DNA from: JADFOI01 sp965218935
Lineage (GTDB): Bacteria > Acidobacteriota > UBA6911 > RPQK01 > JADFOI01
Reading direction: 5' to 3'
NCBI GenBank assembly: GCA_965218935.1
Contig: CBDCMH010000007.1
Coordinates: 372,001 to 436,000 of the forward strand
Length of the DNA stretch: 64,000 nucleotides
Below are positions 43,945 through 53,532 of the stretch, one piece after another. A program made the position numbers and the translations under genes. The notes beneath the pieces are model-generated. The model was not told the origin of the DNA. It saw nothing but the letters and a program-made list of their open reading frames with translations, and did no database searches. Each line of letters opens with the position of its first letter. The stretch's first letter is position 1.

Positions 43945-46430
43945 GGTGTCTTGGATCCGTGGATCAGGGTCCACACCTTTTTAGGATTCAGGGGCAATTC
44001 GTTGATCCTGATTCCCAGTGGTCGCAGGGCATCGGCAACTGCGCCGGCGATGGCCGCCGGTGCTGTTTCGCTGCTGCTCTCTCCCGCCCCCTTGGATCCC
44101 AGGGGAGTCAGGGGTGAAGGCGAGACGATGTGACCAATATTGATCTTGGGGGCTTCGACTGCCGTGGGACACACATAGTGCATGAAGCTCCCCGTGAGAA
44201 ATTGGCCCTCGTCATCATAGGCCAACTCTTCGAACAGGGCCCCTCCGATACCATGCAGTGCGCCTCCGTAGATCTGGCCTTCCACAATCTTGGGATTGAT
44301 AATGGTTCCAGCATCATGGACGCTGAACCAGTCCAGAATCCTTACCTGCCCGGAGTCCGGGTCAACTTCGACCACGGCAATCTCAGCCATAAATCCGTAA
44401 GTGTTGGAGGAATTGACCCGGTCCTGAGGGTCAGGAGCCACGTTGGAAGGGAAGCGAAAGACCGCTCGAGCCTGCAGGCCGGCCTCAATGTCATCGGGAA
44501 GGAGCCCATGATTCCAGTGGGCGGTTCCGGCAATGCGCTTGACGGTTATGTTCTTCTCAGGATCGCTCCGGGAAACAACGACCCCCTCCTGAATACTCAG
44601 ATCCTCTTCGGGAACAGAGAGGAGTGCGGCAGCCAGGCGAATGATCTTTCCTTTGAGCTTACGGGCCGCAAGGACCGCCGCGCTGGTTCCCACCGAAGCA
44701 AACCGGCTGGCATAGGTTCCTGAGGAGATGGTCCAGCCATGTTTGGAGGTATCGAATTCATCCACAATCACCACATCATCAGGAGTGAGGCCCAATTCGT
44801 CGGCCACGATTTGTGTGACCACCGTTTCATGCCCCTGTCCCTGCGGAGTTGTGGCCATCGTCACGCTGACCTTACCCCGCGGGTTCATCTGGATGGTGGC
44901 CCACTCGGCCGATCCGGACTTGGGCAGGTATCCGGGTCGTGCTCGAACATCCGGGGGTAAGGCAACGGTGATGTAGCCCATGTTGGAAACAGAGGGATCG
45001 ACGCCCGTGGCGATCCCGATTCCAAACAGACGACCTTCCGCCCTGGCCTTTTTCTGCTGCTCCCGGAGTTTCGTGTACTGGCTCATCTCGACCACTAAGT
45101 CCATGCCCTTCGGGTAGTCTCCACTGTCGTAGATCCCCCCCATTGGAGTGGTATAGGGCATGTCCTCGGCCGGGATGAAATTTTTCATGCGAACGTCTAT
45201 GGGATCCAGTTCGAGCTCTTCGGCGATCCTGTCCATCATCCGTTCCTGCTCGAAATAGATCTGCTGACATCCGTAGCCGCGATTCGGTCCAGTCGGACAT
45301 TTATTGGTCATCACATCGTATGCATCCAATCGAAAGTTTCTAACCTTATAAGGTCCGACGAAGTTGCCAACGGGGCGGAAGGTGCAGGCGGGCTCCGGAG
45401 CGCGCAGGTAAGCCCCTACATTCTCGATGACTCTGGACTTGACGCCCAACAGCGTTCCGTCGTTCTTCACCGCCACTTCGCGATAGGCCACTCGGTCGGT
45501 CTGGCAGGAGCTGGCCATGAGGTGTTCCTGGCGGTCCTCGATCCACTTGACCGGTCGGCCAGCTTTTCGGGAGGCAAGAGAGAGGAGCACGATGTAAGGG
45601 TAGATGCTGCTCTTGATCCCGAAACTGCCTCCTATATCTGCGGGCACGATAAAACGCAGCTTGTTTTCCTCAACATCCAGAGCTCTTGCCGCCACCGCAT
45701 GCATGCTAAATGGGCCCATAAAATTCGATCGGACGGCGAACACTCCCGTGATCGCATCAAAATCGGCAATGACGGCATAGGTTTCCAGGGGAAGGGAGCT
45801 GTAACGAGGAAAGACAAAGCGTTCCTTGAGTACCAGGTCGGCTTCCTCAAAGACCTGATCCACGTCACCATAGTTCAGCAGCCGATGACAGCCAATGTTG
45901 TCTCCAAGCTCCTCGTGCAGGACGGGAGCGTCCGCTTCCAGTGCAGCTTCGCAGTGCACAAGCGGAGGCAGAGGTTCGTACTCCACCTGGATCAATTCGG
46001 CGGCGTCTTCGGCCACATAGCGATCCGAGGCGACGACCACGGCCACCGGTTCTCCCACGTAACGCACTTTCCCCACGGCCGCACTGTAGTACTTAAAAGC
46101 GGCCGCCACACCGACCGGGAAGGGTTTGCTCATCTGGCCCACCTCCTCCCCGGTCAACACGGCGACTACACCGGGATAGTCCTCTGCTTCGCTAGTGTCA
46201 TAGGAGAGAATTCTGGCGTGGGCACGAGGACTCCTCAAAATGGCGGCGTGATGGAGGTTCGGCAGATTGATGTCATCCACAAAGGTCCCTCTACCGGTCA
46301 AGAGGCGGGGATCTTCGCGGCGCTTGATACTTTGGCCCACCCAGTTTTCGCTCAGTTCCCGGCCACTGACTTCCTTCTCTTTGGGTTCGGCCGGAGGCGT
46401 CATCACCATCGTATCCGTACCATCCTTCAC
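43941..46430 (-). CDS. molybdopterin subunit of molybdenum hydroxylase (CoxL-like)
   Basis: An 829-residue catalytic subunit of the xanthine dehydrogenase/CO dehydrogenase family. Markers: GQSIKRREDPRLLTGRGTFV at the N-terminus, GGSFGIK (about 267-273), PQGQGHET in the cofactor half and GSKGAGESSSETAP with the catalytic glutamate. The active-site loop reads GPNRGYGC (381-388), unlike the CSFR form of true CO dehydrogenase or the GAGR form II. It is therefore not a form I CO dehydrogenase, and the substrate is unknown (aldehydes and N-heterocycles are typical). The GTG start has GGGAGGA eight bases upstream. First gene of the operon. Confidence 0.9.
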   Translation of the reverse strand: MKDGTDTMVMTPPAEPKEKEVSGRELSENWVGQSIKRREDPRLLTGRGTFVDDINLPNLHHAAILRSPRAHARILSYDTSEAEDYPGVVAVLTGEEVGQMSKPFPVGVAAAFKYYSAAVGKVRYVGEPVAVVVASDRYVAEDAAELIQVEYEPLPPLVHCEAALEADAPVLHEELGDNIGCHRLLNYGDVDQVFEEADLVLKERFVFPRYSSLPLETYAVIADFDAITGVFAVRSNFMGPFSMHAVAARALDVEENKLRFIVPADIGGSFGIKSSIYPYIVLLSLASRKAGRPVKWIEDRQEHLMASSCQTDRVAYREVAVKNDGTLLGVKSRVIENVGAYLRAPEPACTFRPVGNFVGPYKVRNFRLDAYDVMTNKCPTGPNRGYGCQQIYFEQERMMDRIAEELELDPIDVRMKNFIPAEDMPYTTPMGGIYDSGDYPKGMDLVVEMSQYTKLREQQKKARAEGRLFGIGIATGVDPSVSNMGYITVALPPDVRARPGYLPKSGSAEWATIQMNPRGKVSVTMATTPQGQGHETVVTQIVADELGLTPDDVVIVDEFDTSKHGWTISSGTYASRFASVGTSAAVLAARKLKGKIIRLAAALLSVPEEDLSIQEGVVVSRSDPEKNITVKRIAGTAHWNHGLLPDDIEAGLQARAVFRFPSNVAPDPQDRVNSSNTYGFMAEIAVVEVDPDSGQVRILDWFSVHDAGTIINPKIVEGQIYGGALHGIGGALFEELAYDDEGQFLTGSFMHYVCPTAVEAPKINIGHIVSPSPLTPLGSKGAGESSSETAPAAIAGAVADALRPLGIRINELPLNPKKVWTLIHGSKTP

Positions 46431-46518
46431 GAAATGAGTCCTCCCAAATTTATTACCAATCCATCCTCCTCGTGTGAACGCATGAAGATGCCTGTTTTCC
46501 CGCTTCCCAAGTCAGGCT

Positions 46519-46578
46519 GGCCGGGGTCATTCGTCAGTTCTCTACTGCAGTGATGAGAACGTATGGATGATCCCGGCT
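46519..46578. repeat. short palindromic dispersed element
   Basis: Left arm 46519-46542 and right arm 46555-46578 are imperfect reverse complements (18 of 24). The sequence after the left arm, TCTACTGCAG, is the same as in the 182-bp element at 31498, so this looks like an internally shortened copy. Confidence 0.65.
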
Positions 46579-46680
46579 GCACATCTTTCTGCAAGTGAAT
46601 GCCTGCCGGAGGTTGTGACCGACACAACTCCACAAAGTATGGGCTGTGCTACAAGCTTCTTTGTGACGGTGGGACTGTCG

Positions 46681-47205
46681 TCAAGCGGCGGAGAAATCGA
46701 CGCTCAGCCGACTGGTTCCCCACTCTAGAATAAGGGTTCCCTTGGAGCCCTGGCCTCTGAGCTCAATGGTCATGACCTCCACTTGAGCGTCGGTCTTGCC
46801 GAGAGTTCCGGCAACTTCGGCCAGTATGTCTGCCGGTTTAGCCCCTCTGCGTCCCGGGCTCTTTGAGAGAACCAACGACCAGCTCTCGGTGTCGGCGAAG
46901 TGAGCCGAAAGAGCGTACTCACCCTTTGGAACCGTGGTCCCGCCAAAGTTGAGGGCGACTTCCGTCGTTAACGTAGTGGCGTCGTCCGCGCCCATTCTCC
47001 AGTAGACCCCCGGCTGGATCATGGTGAGCAGATCCCGGCCCTTGGCCAGGGGTTGATGGTACTCGACCGACACCGTGCCCTGCCCAATCTGAGCGCTGGC
47101 ATGACCATGTTCATTGCCGTGTCCCAGAGCGAAAAAGGTCACCATTAAGGGGCTTGCCAGGACCGTGATCGCCAGCCACGGTTTTTTCTGAATCATCCTT
47201 CCCAT
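46681..47205 (-). CDS. DUF2911 exported protein
   Basis: 174 residues from the ATG at 47205, seven bases after a strong AGGAGG; upstream in-frame starts lack this. Signal peptide about 1-27 (WLAITVLASPLMVTFFALG). The DUF2911 domain is seen in QGTVSVEYHQPLAKGRDL, PGVYWRMGADDATTLTTEVA, VPKGEYALSAHF and ELRGQGSKGTLILEWGTSRL. The family is common in Bacteroidota and Acidobacteriota and has no known function. Single gene. Confidence 0.85.
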   Translation of the reverse strand: MGRMIQKKPWLAITVLASPLMVTFFALGHGNEHGHASAQIGQGTVSVEYHQPLAKGRDLLTMIQPGVYWRMGADDATTLTTEVALNFGGTTVPKGEYALSAHFADTESWSLVLSKSPGRRGAKPADILAEVAGTLGKTDAQVEVMTIELRGQGSKGTLILEWGTSRLSVDFSAA

Positions 47206-47291
47206 GTAAAAACCTCCTGAATCTGATCGGAATGTGCTGTTTCTGGCAGCGAGTATATAGCGAGGGCTCAAAGGGAATCAAGAGTTCGAAT

Positions 47292-47352
47292 TGCCTCATC
47301 AAAAATCTATTCGAAATGGATACGTTGCCTCATTAAAAAATCTATTCGAAAT
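47292..47352 (+). repeat. left terminal repeats of the second IS (two copies)
   Basis: Outer copy 47292-47319 and inner copy 47326-47352, both of the form TGCCTCATnAAAAATCTATT with CGAAAT following, 34 bases apart start to start. Confidence 0.75.
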
Positions 47353-47409
47353 TGCCTGGCCCTGAGCAGGGGAATAGAAGTGTCCTCCATGAAGGAATGG
47401 AGGGCACCA

Positions 47410-48630
47410 ATGAGGTTAACGATGGCAGAAAAGCGTGTATTGATCAAAAGTTTTGCCCCCCGCTACCGGAAGAAGGGCAAGAAGGTGAAGGGGGAAGTGT
47501 TGACGGAGTTTACCCAAATGACGGGCTACAACCGCTGCTATGGAGCCTATCTGCTTCGCCACCAGGGCAAGCGGATCCGGTTGAGCCCCAAGCTGGTGGC
47601 GGTAGGGGATATCGGCAAGAGAGTACGGCGAGAGCGGGCCCGCAAATACGACCAGAAAGTTCTAAAGGCGCTGACGATGATCTGGGAGATACTGGACTAT
47701 TTGTGTGGCAAACGTCTGGTCGCGATTTTGCCGGAAGTGGTACCCATTTTACAAAGACATGGGGAACTGAAAGTGGATGCCAGCACCCATGAGCGGTTGA
47801 TGCAGATCAGCGCCGCCACCATCGATCGGCTGCTGGAGCCCGAAAGGTGCAAGCACCGTCTCAAAGGACGATCCGGAACCAAGCCGGGAACGCTGCTCAA
47901 ACACCAGATTCCGATCAAGCGTTTCGCCGACTGGCAGGAGGATCGCCCCGGTTTTGTGGAAGTGGACCTGGTGGGCCATGAGGGAGGCCAGGGTCGGGGG
48001 GACTACCTTCAAACCCTGGATGTGACGGACGTGTACACGGGCTGGACAGAGGTCCGAGCGGTGCGCAATAAGGCCCAGGTGTGGGTCCTGGAAGCGATGA
48101 AGCTGCTTCAGAAGCGCTCGCCCTTCCCTTGGCTGGGGATGGCTTCGGACAACGGCAGCGAGTTCATCAACAAGCACTTGATTCGTTTTTGTGAGCAGGA
48201 AAAGATCAGCTTCAGCCGAACCCGCCCCTCGCGCAAGAATGACAACCCTTATGTGGAGCAGAAAAACTATTCGGTGGTTCGGCGGGCCGTGGGTTATGCT
48301 CGCTACGAGGGAGAGCGAGAACAGGAGCTGGTGAACGAGTTGTACGATCGGCTGCGACTGCAGATCAACTTTTTCAAGCCGGTCATGAAGATGGTGGCCA
48401 AGCAACGTCGAGGGTCTCGGATCTGGAAAAAGTATGATGTGCCGAAAACTCCCTACCGGAGGATCTGCGAGTCCCCTGAGGTGGCGGACAAGATCAAGCG
48501 GGAACTGGCCCGAGAGTATGAGAAGCTCAATCCGGCCCAGCTGGCACGGCAGATCGGCTGGCTTCAGAATTGCCTTTTGCTCAAACCGACTCCTGAGCAG
48601 AAGAAACGATGGGAAGCGGGCTGGATGTGA
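47410..48630 (+). CDS. DDE transposase of the second IS
   Basis: 406 residues from the ATG at 47410 (GGAGGG five bases upstream; GTG at 47380 and ATG at 47389 are alternatives). Numbered from the GTG at 47380 (subtract 10 for the 47410 start), the rve core has D196 (VEVDLVGH), D257 (ASDNGSEF) and E293 (NPYVEQKN), 35 residues between the last two, so the triad is intact. An N-terminal basic region (FAPRYRKKGKKVKGEVLTEF) and a helix-turn-helix-like segment precede it. No frameshift is seen. It presumably acts on the doubled terminal repeats flanking the gene. Confidence 0.85.
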   Translation: MRLTMAEKRVLIKSFAPRYRKKGKKVKGEVLTEFTQMTGYNRCYGAYLLRHQGKRIRLSPKLVAVGDIGKRVRRERARKYDQKVLKALTMIWEILDYLCGKRLVAILPEVVPILQRHGELKVDASTHERLMQISAATIDRLLEPERCKHRLKGRSGTKPGTLLKHQIPIKRFADWQEDRPGFVEVDLVGHEGGQGRGDYLQTLDVTDVYTGWTEVRAVRNKAQVWVLEAMKLLQKRSPFPWLGMASDNGSEFINKHLIRFCEQEKISFSRTRPSRKNDNPYVEQKNYSVVRRAVGYARYEGEREQELVNELYDRLRLQINFFKPVMKMVAKQRRGSRIWKKYDVPKTPYRRICESPEVADKIKRELAREYEKLNPAQLARQIGWLQNCLLLKPTPEQKKRWEAGWM

Positions 48631-48717
48631 AAATCTTTCTCTTGCTGCAGGCTGCGGGTGTTGGGCAAGGGGTTGCCACTCCTCTGGTTGGTGCTTTTTA
48701 CCACCACTTTTTGCAAT

Positions 48718-48781
48718 CCCTTTCGGATAGATTCTTAGTGAGGCAACGAATACCCTTTGGAATAGATTTTTACGTGAGGCA
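48718..48781 (-). repeat. right terminal repeats of the second IS (two copies)
   Basis: Inverted copies at 48718-48745 (inner) and 48753-48781 (outer). Read on the minus strand, both begin TGCCTCA and continue with AATCTAT; they match the left-end pair in order and approximate spacing. Confidence 0.75.
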
Positions 48782-49123
48782 CCGGGGTCGGGGCCTGTCC
48801 AACATGGAAGGCGCGTGAAGAATGAAGGGTACAAAGGGAGGAGTAAAAGAAGGGTAAAGGGCGGGTAAAAGGGGACAGAGATGAGGTCTGGACTTCTGGT
48901 AAATTTGACAGTTTACAGTCCTCTAACTGCCGTTTAGGTTGAGTTCATTACAGGAGCGAGGACCGACCTTTGCGCCGCGGGCTCTTGTCTGGGGTACAAT
49001 GCAAGATTTCAACGAGTGAAGCTCTGGATCAGAAAATTGAAAGTGCGTGTTTTCCCTTTCGAAGGGGTGTGTCGAGAGCCGGGGAGTGAAGCAACCGATT
49101 CAGTGCGATCGCACGGAGGCCCC
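48782..49123 (+). other. non-coding spacer after the second IS
   Basis: Purine-rich sequence with GGGTAAA repeats (about 48838-48873) between the IS end and the DUF5916 gene. I see no gene or clear hairpin. An open frame runs back from the DUF5916 gene to 49016, but the better start is at 49124. Confidence 0.45.
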
Positions 49124-51278
49124 TTGAAGGATAAATTATTCCTGTGGTGGGGAGCTGTACTCGTATTGGGTTTCCTGTCCCCGATTTCTCTGGCCCAGGA
49201 CAGCGACAGAAAGATCACCGCCCTTTACATCGAATCCCCTATCGTCATCGACGGAAATCTGGACGAGGCGGCATGGAGCCTTGCAGAGGTCGCCGCCGAT
49301 TTCATCCAGAACGATCCCAAGATGGGAGAACCCGCCACGGAACGTACTGAAGTCCGAATTCTGTATGACGATGAAAACTTCTACCTGGGAGTTTACTGTT
49401 TTGACTCGGCCGGTAAGGAGGGACTTATCGTCACTCAAGTCTCCAGAGATTTCAGTCCGCGGGAAGGCGACCACTTCACGTTTATTGTCGACACCTTCGA
49501 CGACAACCGGAATGGCGTCGTTTTCGGGACTAATCCTCAAGGTGCCAAGCGAGAAGGTCAGATGAGTGAAGACGGGGGGCGGAGCAACTATGACTGGGAC
49601 AGTATCTGGGACGTTAAGAGCAAAATCACTGATGCCGGCTGGCAAGCTGAGTTTTCCATTCCTTTCCGGACCCTGCGATTTTCGAACACCGAGCAACAGG
49701 TGTGGGGTGTGAACTTTTCTCGCAGGATTCGGCGCAAGGACGAGTCCGTCCATTGGTCACCTATACCAAGACCTTACCGGCTCAGCAGGACCTCCAGGGC
49801 CGGGGAGCTCAGTGGTATCACAGGAATTCGCCAGGGCCGAAATATCTACCTGAAACCCTACGTTTCGGCTCCTCTTGTTCGCCGGAGGGGGGATGACGTG
49901 GATTTCACTCCCGATGCGGGGTTTGACGTGAAATACGCAGTGACGCCCAACCTGGCTTTGGATGTCACGGTGAACACGGACTTTGCCCAAGTGGAGGCCG
50001 ATCAGCAGCAGATCAACCTCACCCGGTTCCCGCTCTTTTTCCCGGAGAAGCGGGAGTTTTTCCTTGAGAATGCAGCCACCTTTCAGGTCAGAAGGGTGGG
50101 TCAAGGTCCCCGGAGCAGGAGCCGCGACGTGATTGCTTTCTTCAGTCGCCGAATCGGTCTCTCCGAGGGTCGGTTGGTACCGATTCTGGTGGGAAGTCGC
50201 CTCACGGGCAAGGCAGGGAGATATCGCCTGGGGTTTCTCGCCATTCAGACCGATGAATTTGCAGAGATTCCTTCCACCAATTTTACGGTGGCCCGGGTTC
50301 GTAGAGACATCCTCCACAACTCTGATGTGGGTGGTATTTTCATCAACAAGCAGGGAGGGGGTGAACACAACCGCACCTACGGTGTAGACAATCGTCTACA
50401 ATTCTTCAGATACCTGGAAATCGCCTCCTTTTTTCTGAAAACCGACACACCGGAACTTTCGGGGGATGACACGCAGGCAGTGTTTTCGTGGGGTGGGCGG
50501 ACTCTCGCTACGACATTCAGGCGGAATATCTCTCGGTGGAAGAAAATTTCAATCCGGAAGTGGGGTTCGTACCTCGCAAGGGGATTAGAAAAAGCCGTGG
50601 CGAGTTTAACTTGAAGTTCCGACCGGGAGAGCGGATTCCCTGGATTCGGGAATTCAGGCCCTCTATCGGAATCCTGTACATTACGAATCAGGAGGGCGTT
50701 GTAGAGAGCAAGAACTTCGACCAGACTCTCTCTTTCGATTTAGAAGGTGGAGGCCAATTAGGGCTTACACATCGGACCCGCTTTGAACGACTGGAGGAGC
50801 CCTTTTTCATCCGCCCCGATCAGGCCATCCCGGTGGGAGACTTCGTGTTTGGGGAGATCAGCACCAATTTGTCCAGTGACAGGAGCCAGATGTTTAGTGG
50901 CAGCATCAGCCTGAGCATCGGGGAGTTCTTTGACGGCCATCAGGAAAGTTACACCGCAGGCTTCCGCTTCCAGCCCAACTACAGATTTGTAACCGACATT
51001 TCCTGGGACCACGACGATGTCGATCTTCCCTCGGGAAATTTCTTCACCGATTTGGTCACCACACGCATCAATTACTCCTTCAGCCCTCGGATGTTCCTGA
51101 ACGGACTGATCCAGTACAATATAGTACCCTGCGGGAGGTTTCCAGCAACATCCGCTTCAACTTCATTTACAAACCCCTGAGCGACTTCTTTCTGGTGTAC
51201 AACGAGAGGTGGGCGACCAGCGGTCAGGTCCTGGAACGGGCCTTGATTGCCAAGATGACCTATGTGTTGGGTTTTTGA
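49124..51278 (+). pseudogene. DUF5916 gene with two frameshifts
   Basis: Reading from the TTG at 49124 (GGAGG five bases before it, signal peptide DKLFLWWGAVLVLGFLSPIS), the protein is a DUF5916 member: VIDGNLDEAAW, TEVRILYDDENFYLGV, NTDFAQVEADQQQINLTRF, FFPEKREFFLENAA. Near 50480-50495 the frame changes by one base: the family sequence continues as GWADSRYDIQAEYLSVEENF in the next frame. A second change near 51115-51125 leads to STLREVSSNIRFNFIYKPL and the true end at TGA 51276. Both look like single-base losses. Genuine decay or assembly error cannot be told apart here. Confidence 0.8.
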
Positions 51279-51342
51279 AAGGAAGTGAGGTAACAAGTAG
51301 TTTGTCTGCTCATTCCCCGACCAGGCAAAGCAACAATTGGTA

Positions 51343-53532
51343 CTAGAATTGCAGCAAATGAGTGTACTTGAAGATGATGGCACGGGAAGTGTCCGTGACG
51401 GATTCCGTGGATCGTTCTTCGGTCAGGACCAGAGTGATATCGCTCAGGGGTCTGTGAATGAGATTGAAGCGCGCATTCGTCAATATCTTGTTGGTGTCCT
51501 TGTTGTACTGAAGGAACAGCTCGGCGAACATGGTAGGGTTAAACGAATATTGAAATCTGAATCCATACAAATCGGCGGTGAAGCCTCCAGACTCAACGTC
51601 CACCGAGTTGTGCCGATAGTTCAGGCTTGCCTCCAAGCGAGGTTTGACCAGTAGAGTGCCGGAGAGATTGAGGCTGGTCCTGGTGCCGTCGTAAAAGTCC
51701 CATTCCGACCAGCTAAGCCTGGCGGACAAAAGTTTGCTCGGATCAGAGCTGTATCCCAGTCTGAACCATTCGCTGAAGTTGTAGTCCCCGATAGGGATGG
51801 TAATTCCTTCCCGAATTCTGAAGGGCTCTCGAAGCCGTTCAAATCGAGGATTCGTGCTCACTTCAAAATTGCTGCGATCCCTAAAGAAGACCTGGAAACC
51901 AAAATGCCAGTCTCTGGTCAACAGAATGTTGTCGCGATCCGTATAGTATTTCAGATTGGTATGAGGGTGAAATTCCCGGATAAAGCCATCTCCGCCGGGC
52001 CGCGGTCTAAGGGCCAAATTGGCCTGGTAGGCGCGGACGCCGGCGCGCCCGACAAAACCGACTTCGGGATTGAAATTTTCACCGATGTCCTGATAAATGA
52101 ATCGGCTTTCCAAGAATCCGTCACTCCACTGACTGGAAAACTTGGTGACCCAATCCTCTCCTTCGGCACCGGGACTTTGGGTTCTCGCGACGTAGGAGTT
52201 GATGGTAAGGCTCTGAACAAATTGGAGATTGACATCTGCTCCATAAGAGCGATTGTAGTCTCCTGACAGTCCTCCATTGCGGCTAATGAAGATGCCCCCT
52301 ATATCGGAATTCTCCAAGAGATCGTAGCGCAATCGCATCACCGTGAAGTTATTGGACGGCGTTCCCTCAAATTCCTTTTGTTGGATATTCAAGAGTCCCA
52401 GTGCAAAGTGGCCAACGCGCCCTGATAACCGGGCACCTCCGAGGAGGGGCAAGGGCTGCCCCTCTGATGAGAGACCAATGCGGCGGCTATAGAAGAGCTG
52501 GACCTCTTCGGTCCGGCTGGGTCCCCGCTCCCGAGGGATATCTCCGAACTGAAAAAGGTTGGCATTTTCCAGAAAGAATTCTCTTTTCTCGGGAAAAAAT
52601 AAGCTGAACCTTGTCAGGTTAATCTGCTGGGTATCGACTTCCACCTGGGAGAAGTCTGTATTGTAGGTTCCGTCGAGGGTCAGTCCCGGCGTGAGACTGT
52701 ACTTGACATCGACTCCCGCGTCGGCGGTAAAGTCATTCGAACTGCTGTTCCCCAAAGCCATGTGTGTGTGATCCGCGGTCACGAAAGGCTTGACTTGCAA
52801 ATTGCGGCCGGGCTTGAGTTCTTTCCCCAAAGGCACACTGCCAGCCAGGGAAACCCTATGGATGTTGTAGCGCCGGGGCACGGGACTCCAGTACAGGTCT
52901 TCATTTTTTCGTCGAATGCGCCGCTTGAAATTGATCCCCATGATTTGGTTGTCTCTAACTTCAAAGCGCAGGGTCTTGAAAGGGATGACGATCTCAGTAC
53001 TCCAGCCGTCTTCCCGAATCTTGGAAGCCGTATGCCAGATCCCGTCCCATGAGGTGTTGATATGACGCCCGTCGCTCAGAGCCTGGCTGTCTTGTTTGGC
53101 ACCTCCAGCGTTAGTGAAGAAGGCTAAGCTGGAACGCTGGGCGTGAAAGGCATCGATGACAACTCCGAAAACATCGCTTTCAAAAGTTCCGAAGTCGCGC
53201 CGCAGATCATTGACGAGTATCTCGTCAGGTGCGGAGTCGTAAAGATAGACTCCGATGTAAAGTCTATTGTCATCAAAGAGCACGCGAACTTCCGTTTCCT
53301 CACTTGGCTCGCCACCCTCATGGGGTTCCGCTTGAACGAAGTCTGAGACGGGCTCGGCCAAATCCCAGGCGGGCTCGCTGAGTTCGCCGTCGATCTGAAT
53401 GGTGTCTGCCGTCCAATGGGCTGTAATCGTTTTTTCGTCAGCGCCACTGAGTGGGGAATGGGCCAGGATGCCCAGGAGAGGCAAAATCCGAATGAGTCTG
53501 AATAAGTCTCTTGTCCGAAGGCTGGATGGCAT
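51343..53532 (-). CDS. DUF5916 exported protein, intact paralogue
   Basis: 729 residues with a signal peptide (RLIRILPLLGILAHSPLSGA). Same design as its neighbours: a CBM9-like N-domain (IQIDGELSEPAWDLAEPVS, TEVRVLFDDNRLYIGVYLYD), then the DUF5916 barrel-like region (NTDFSQVEVDTQQINLTRFS, FFPEKREFFLENANLFQFG, C-terminal FKYTHLLQF ending in Phe). It is convergent with the frameshifted paralogue at 49124 and lacks the Gly-rich loop of the copy at 9548. It may have replaced the damaged neighbour's role. Function unknown. Confidence 0.85.
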   Translation of the reverse strand: MPSSLRTRDLFRLIRILPLLGILAHSPLSGADEKTITAHWTADTIQIDGELSEPAWDLAEPVSDFVQAEPHEGGEPSEETEVRVLFDDNRLYIGVYLYDSAPDEILVNDLRRDFGTFESDVFGVVIDAFHAQRSSLAFFTNAGGAKQDSQALSDGRHINTSWDGIWHTASKIREDGWSTEIVIPFKTLRFEVRDNQIMGINFKRRIRRKNEDLYWSPVPRRYNIHRVSLAGSVPLGKELKPGRNLQVKPFVTADHTHMALGNSSSNDFTADAGVDVKYSLTPGLTLDGTYNTDFSQVEVDTQQINLTRFSLFFPEKREFFLENANLFQFGDIPRERGPSRTEEVQLFYSRRIGLSSEGQPLPLLGGARLSGRVGHFALGLLNIQQKEFEGTPSNNFTVMRLRYDLLENSDIGGIFISRNGGLSGDYNRSYGADVNLQFVQSLTINSYVARTQSPGAEGEDWVTKFSSQWSDGFLESRFIYQDIGENFNPEVGFVGRAGVRAYQANLALRPRPGGDGFIREFHPHTNLKYYTDRDNILLTRDWHFGFQVFFRDRSNFEVSTNPRFERLREPFRIREGITIPIGDYNFSEWFRLGYSSDPSKLLSARLSWSEWDFYDGTRTSLNLSGTLLVKPRLEASLNYRHNSVDVESGGFTADLYGFRFQYSFNPTMFAELFLQYNKDTNKILTNARFNLIHRPLSDITLVLTEERSTESVTDTSRAIIFKYTHLLQF

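Larger units (their letters stand above)
47292..48781 (+). mobile_element. insertion sequence with doubled terminal repeats
   Basis: An element of about 1490 bp with one DD(35)E transposase gene. Each end carries two copies of a 27-29-base repeat starting TGCCTCA (left 47292-47319 and 47326-47352; right, inverted, 48753-48781 and 48718-48745), with matching spacing at both ends. The family is uncertain (rve-type; IS481-like or unclassified). I see no clear target duplication. Confidence 0.75.

Noticed and set aside
43941..46430. Aerobic CO dehydrogenase (form I).
   Set aside because: The diagnostic CSFR active-site motif is absent; the loop reads GPNRGYGC.
45522..46553. A 343-codon plus-strand frame opposite the CoxL-like gene.
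   Set aside because: Antisense shadow of a strongly conserved gene; composition is non-native.
47749..48834. A 361-codon minus-strand frame opposite the second transposase.
   Set aside because: Antisense shadow; the plus strand has an intact DDE triad.
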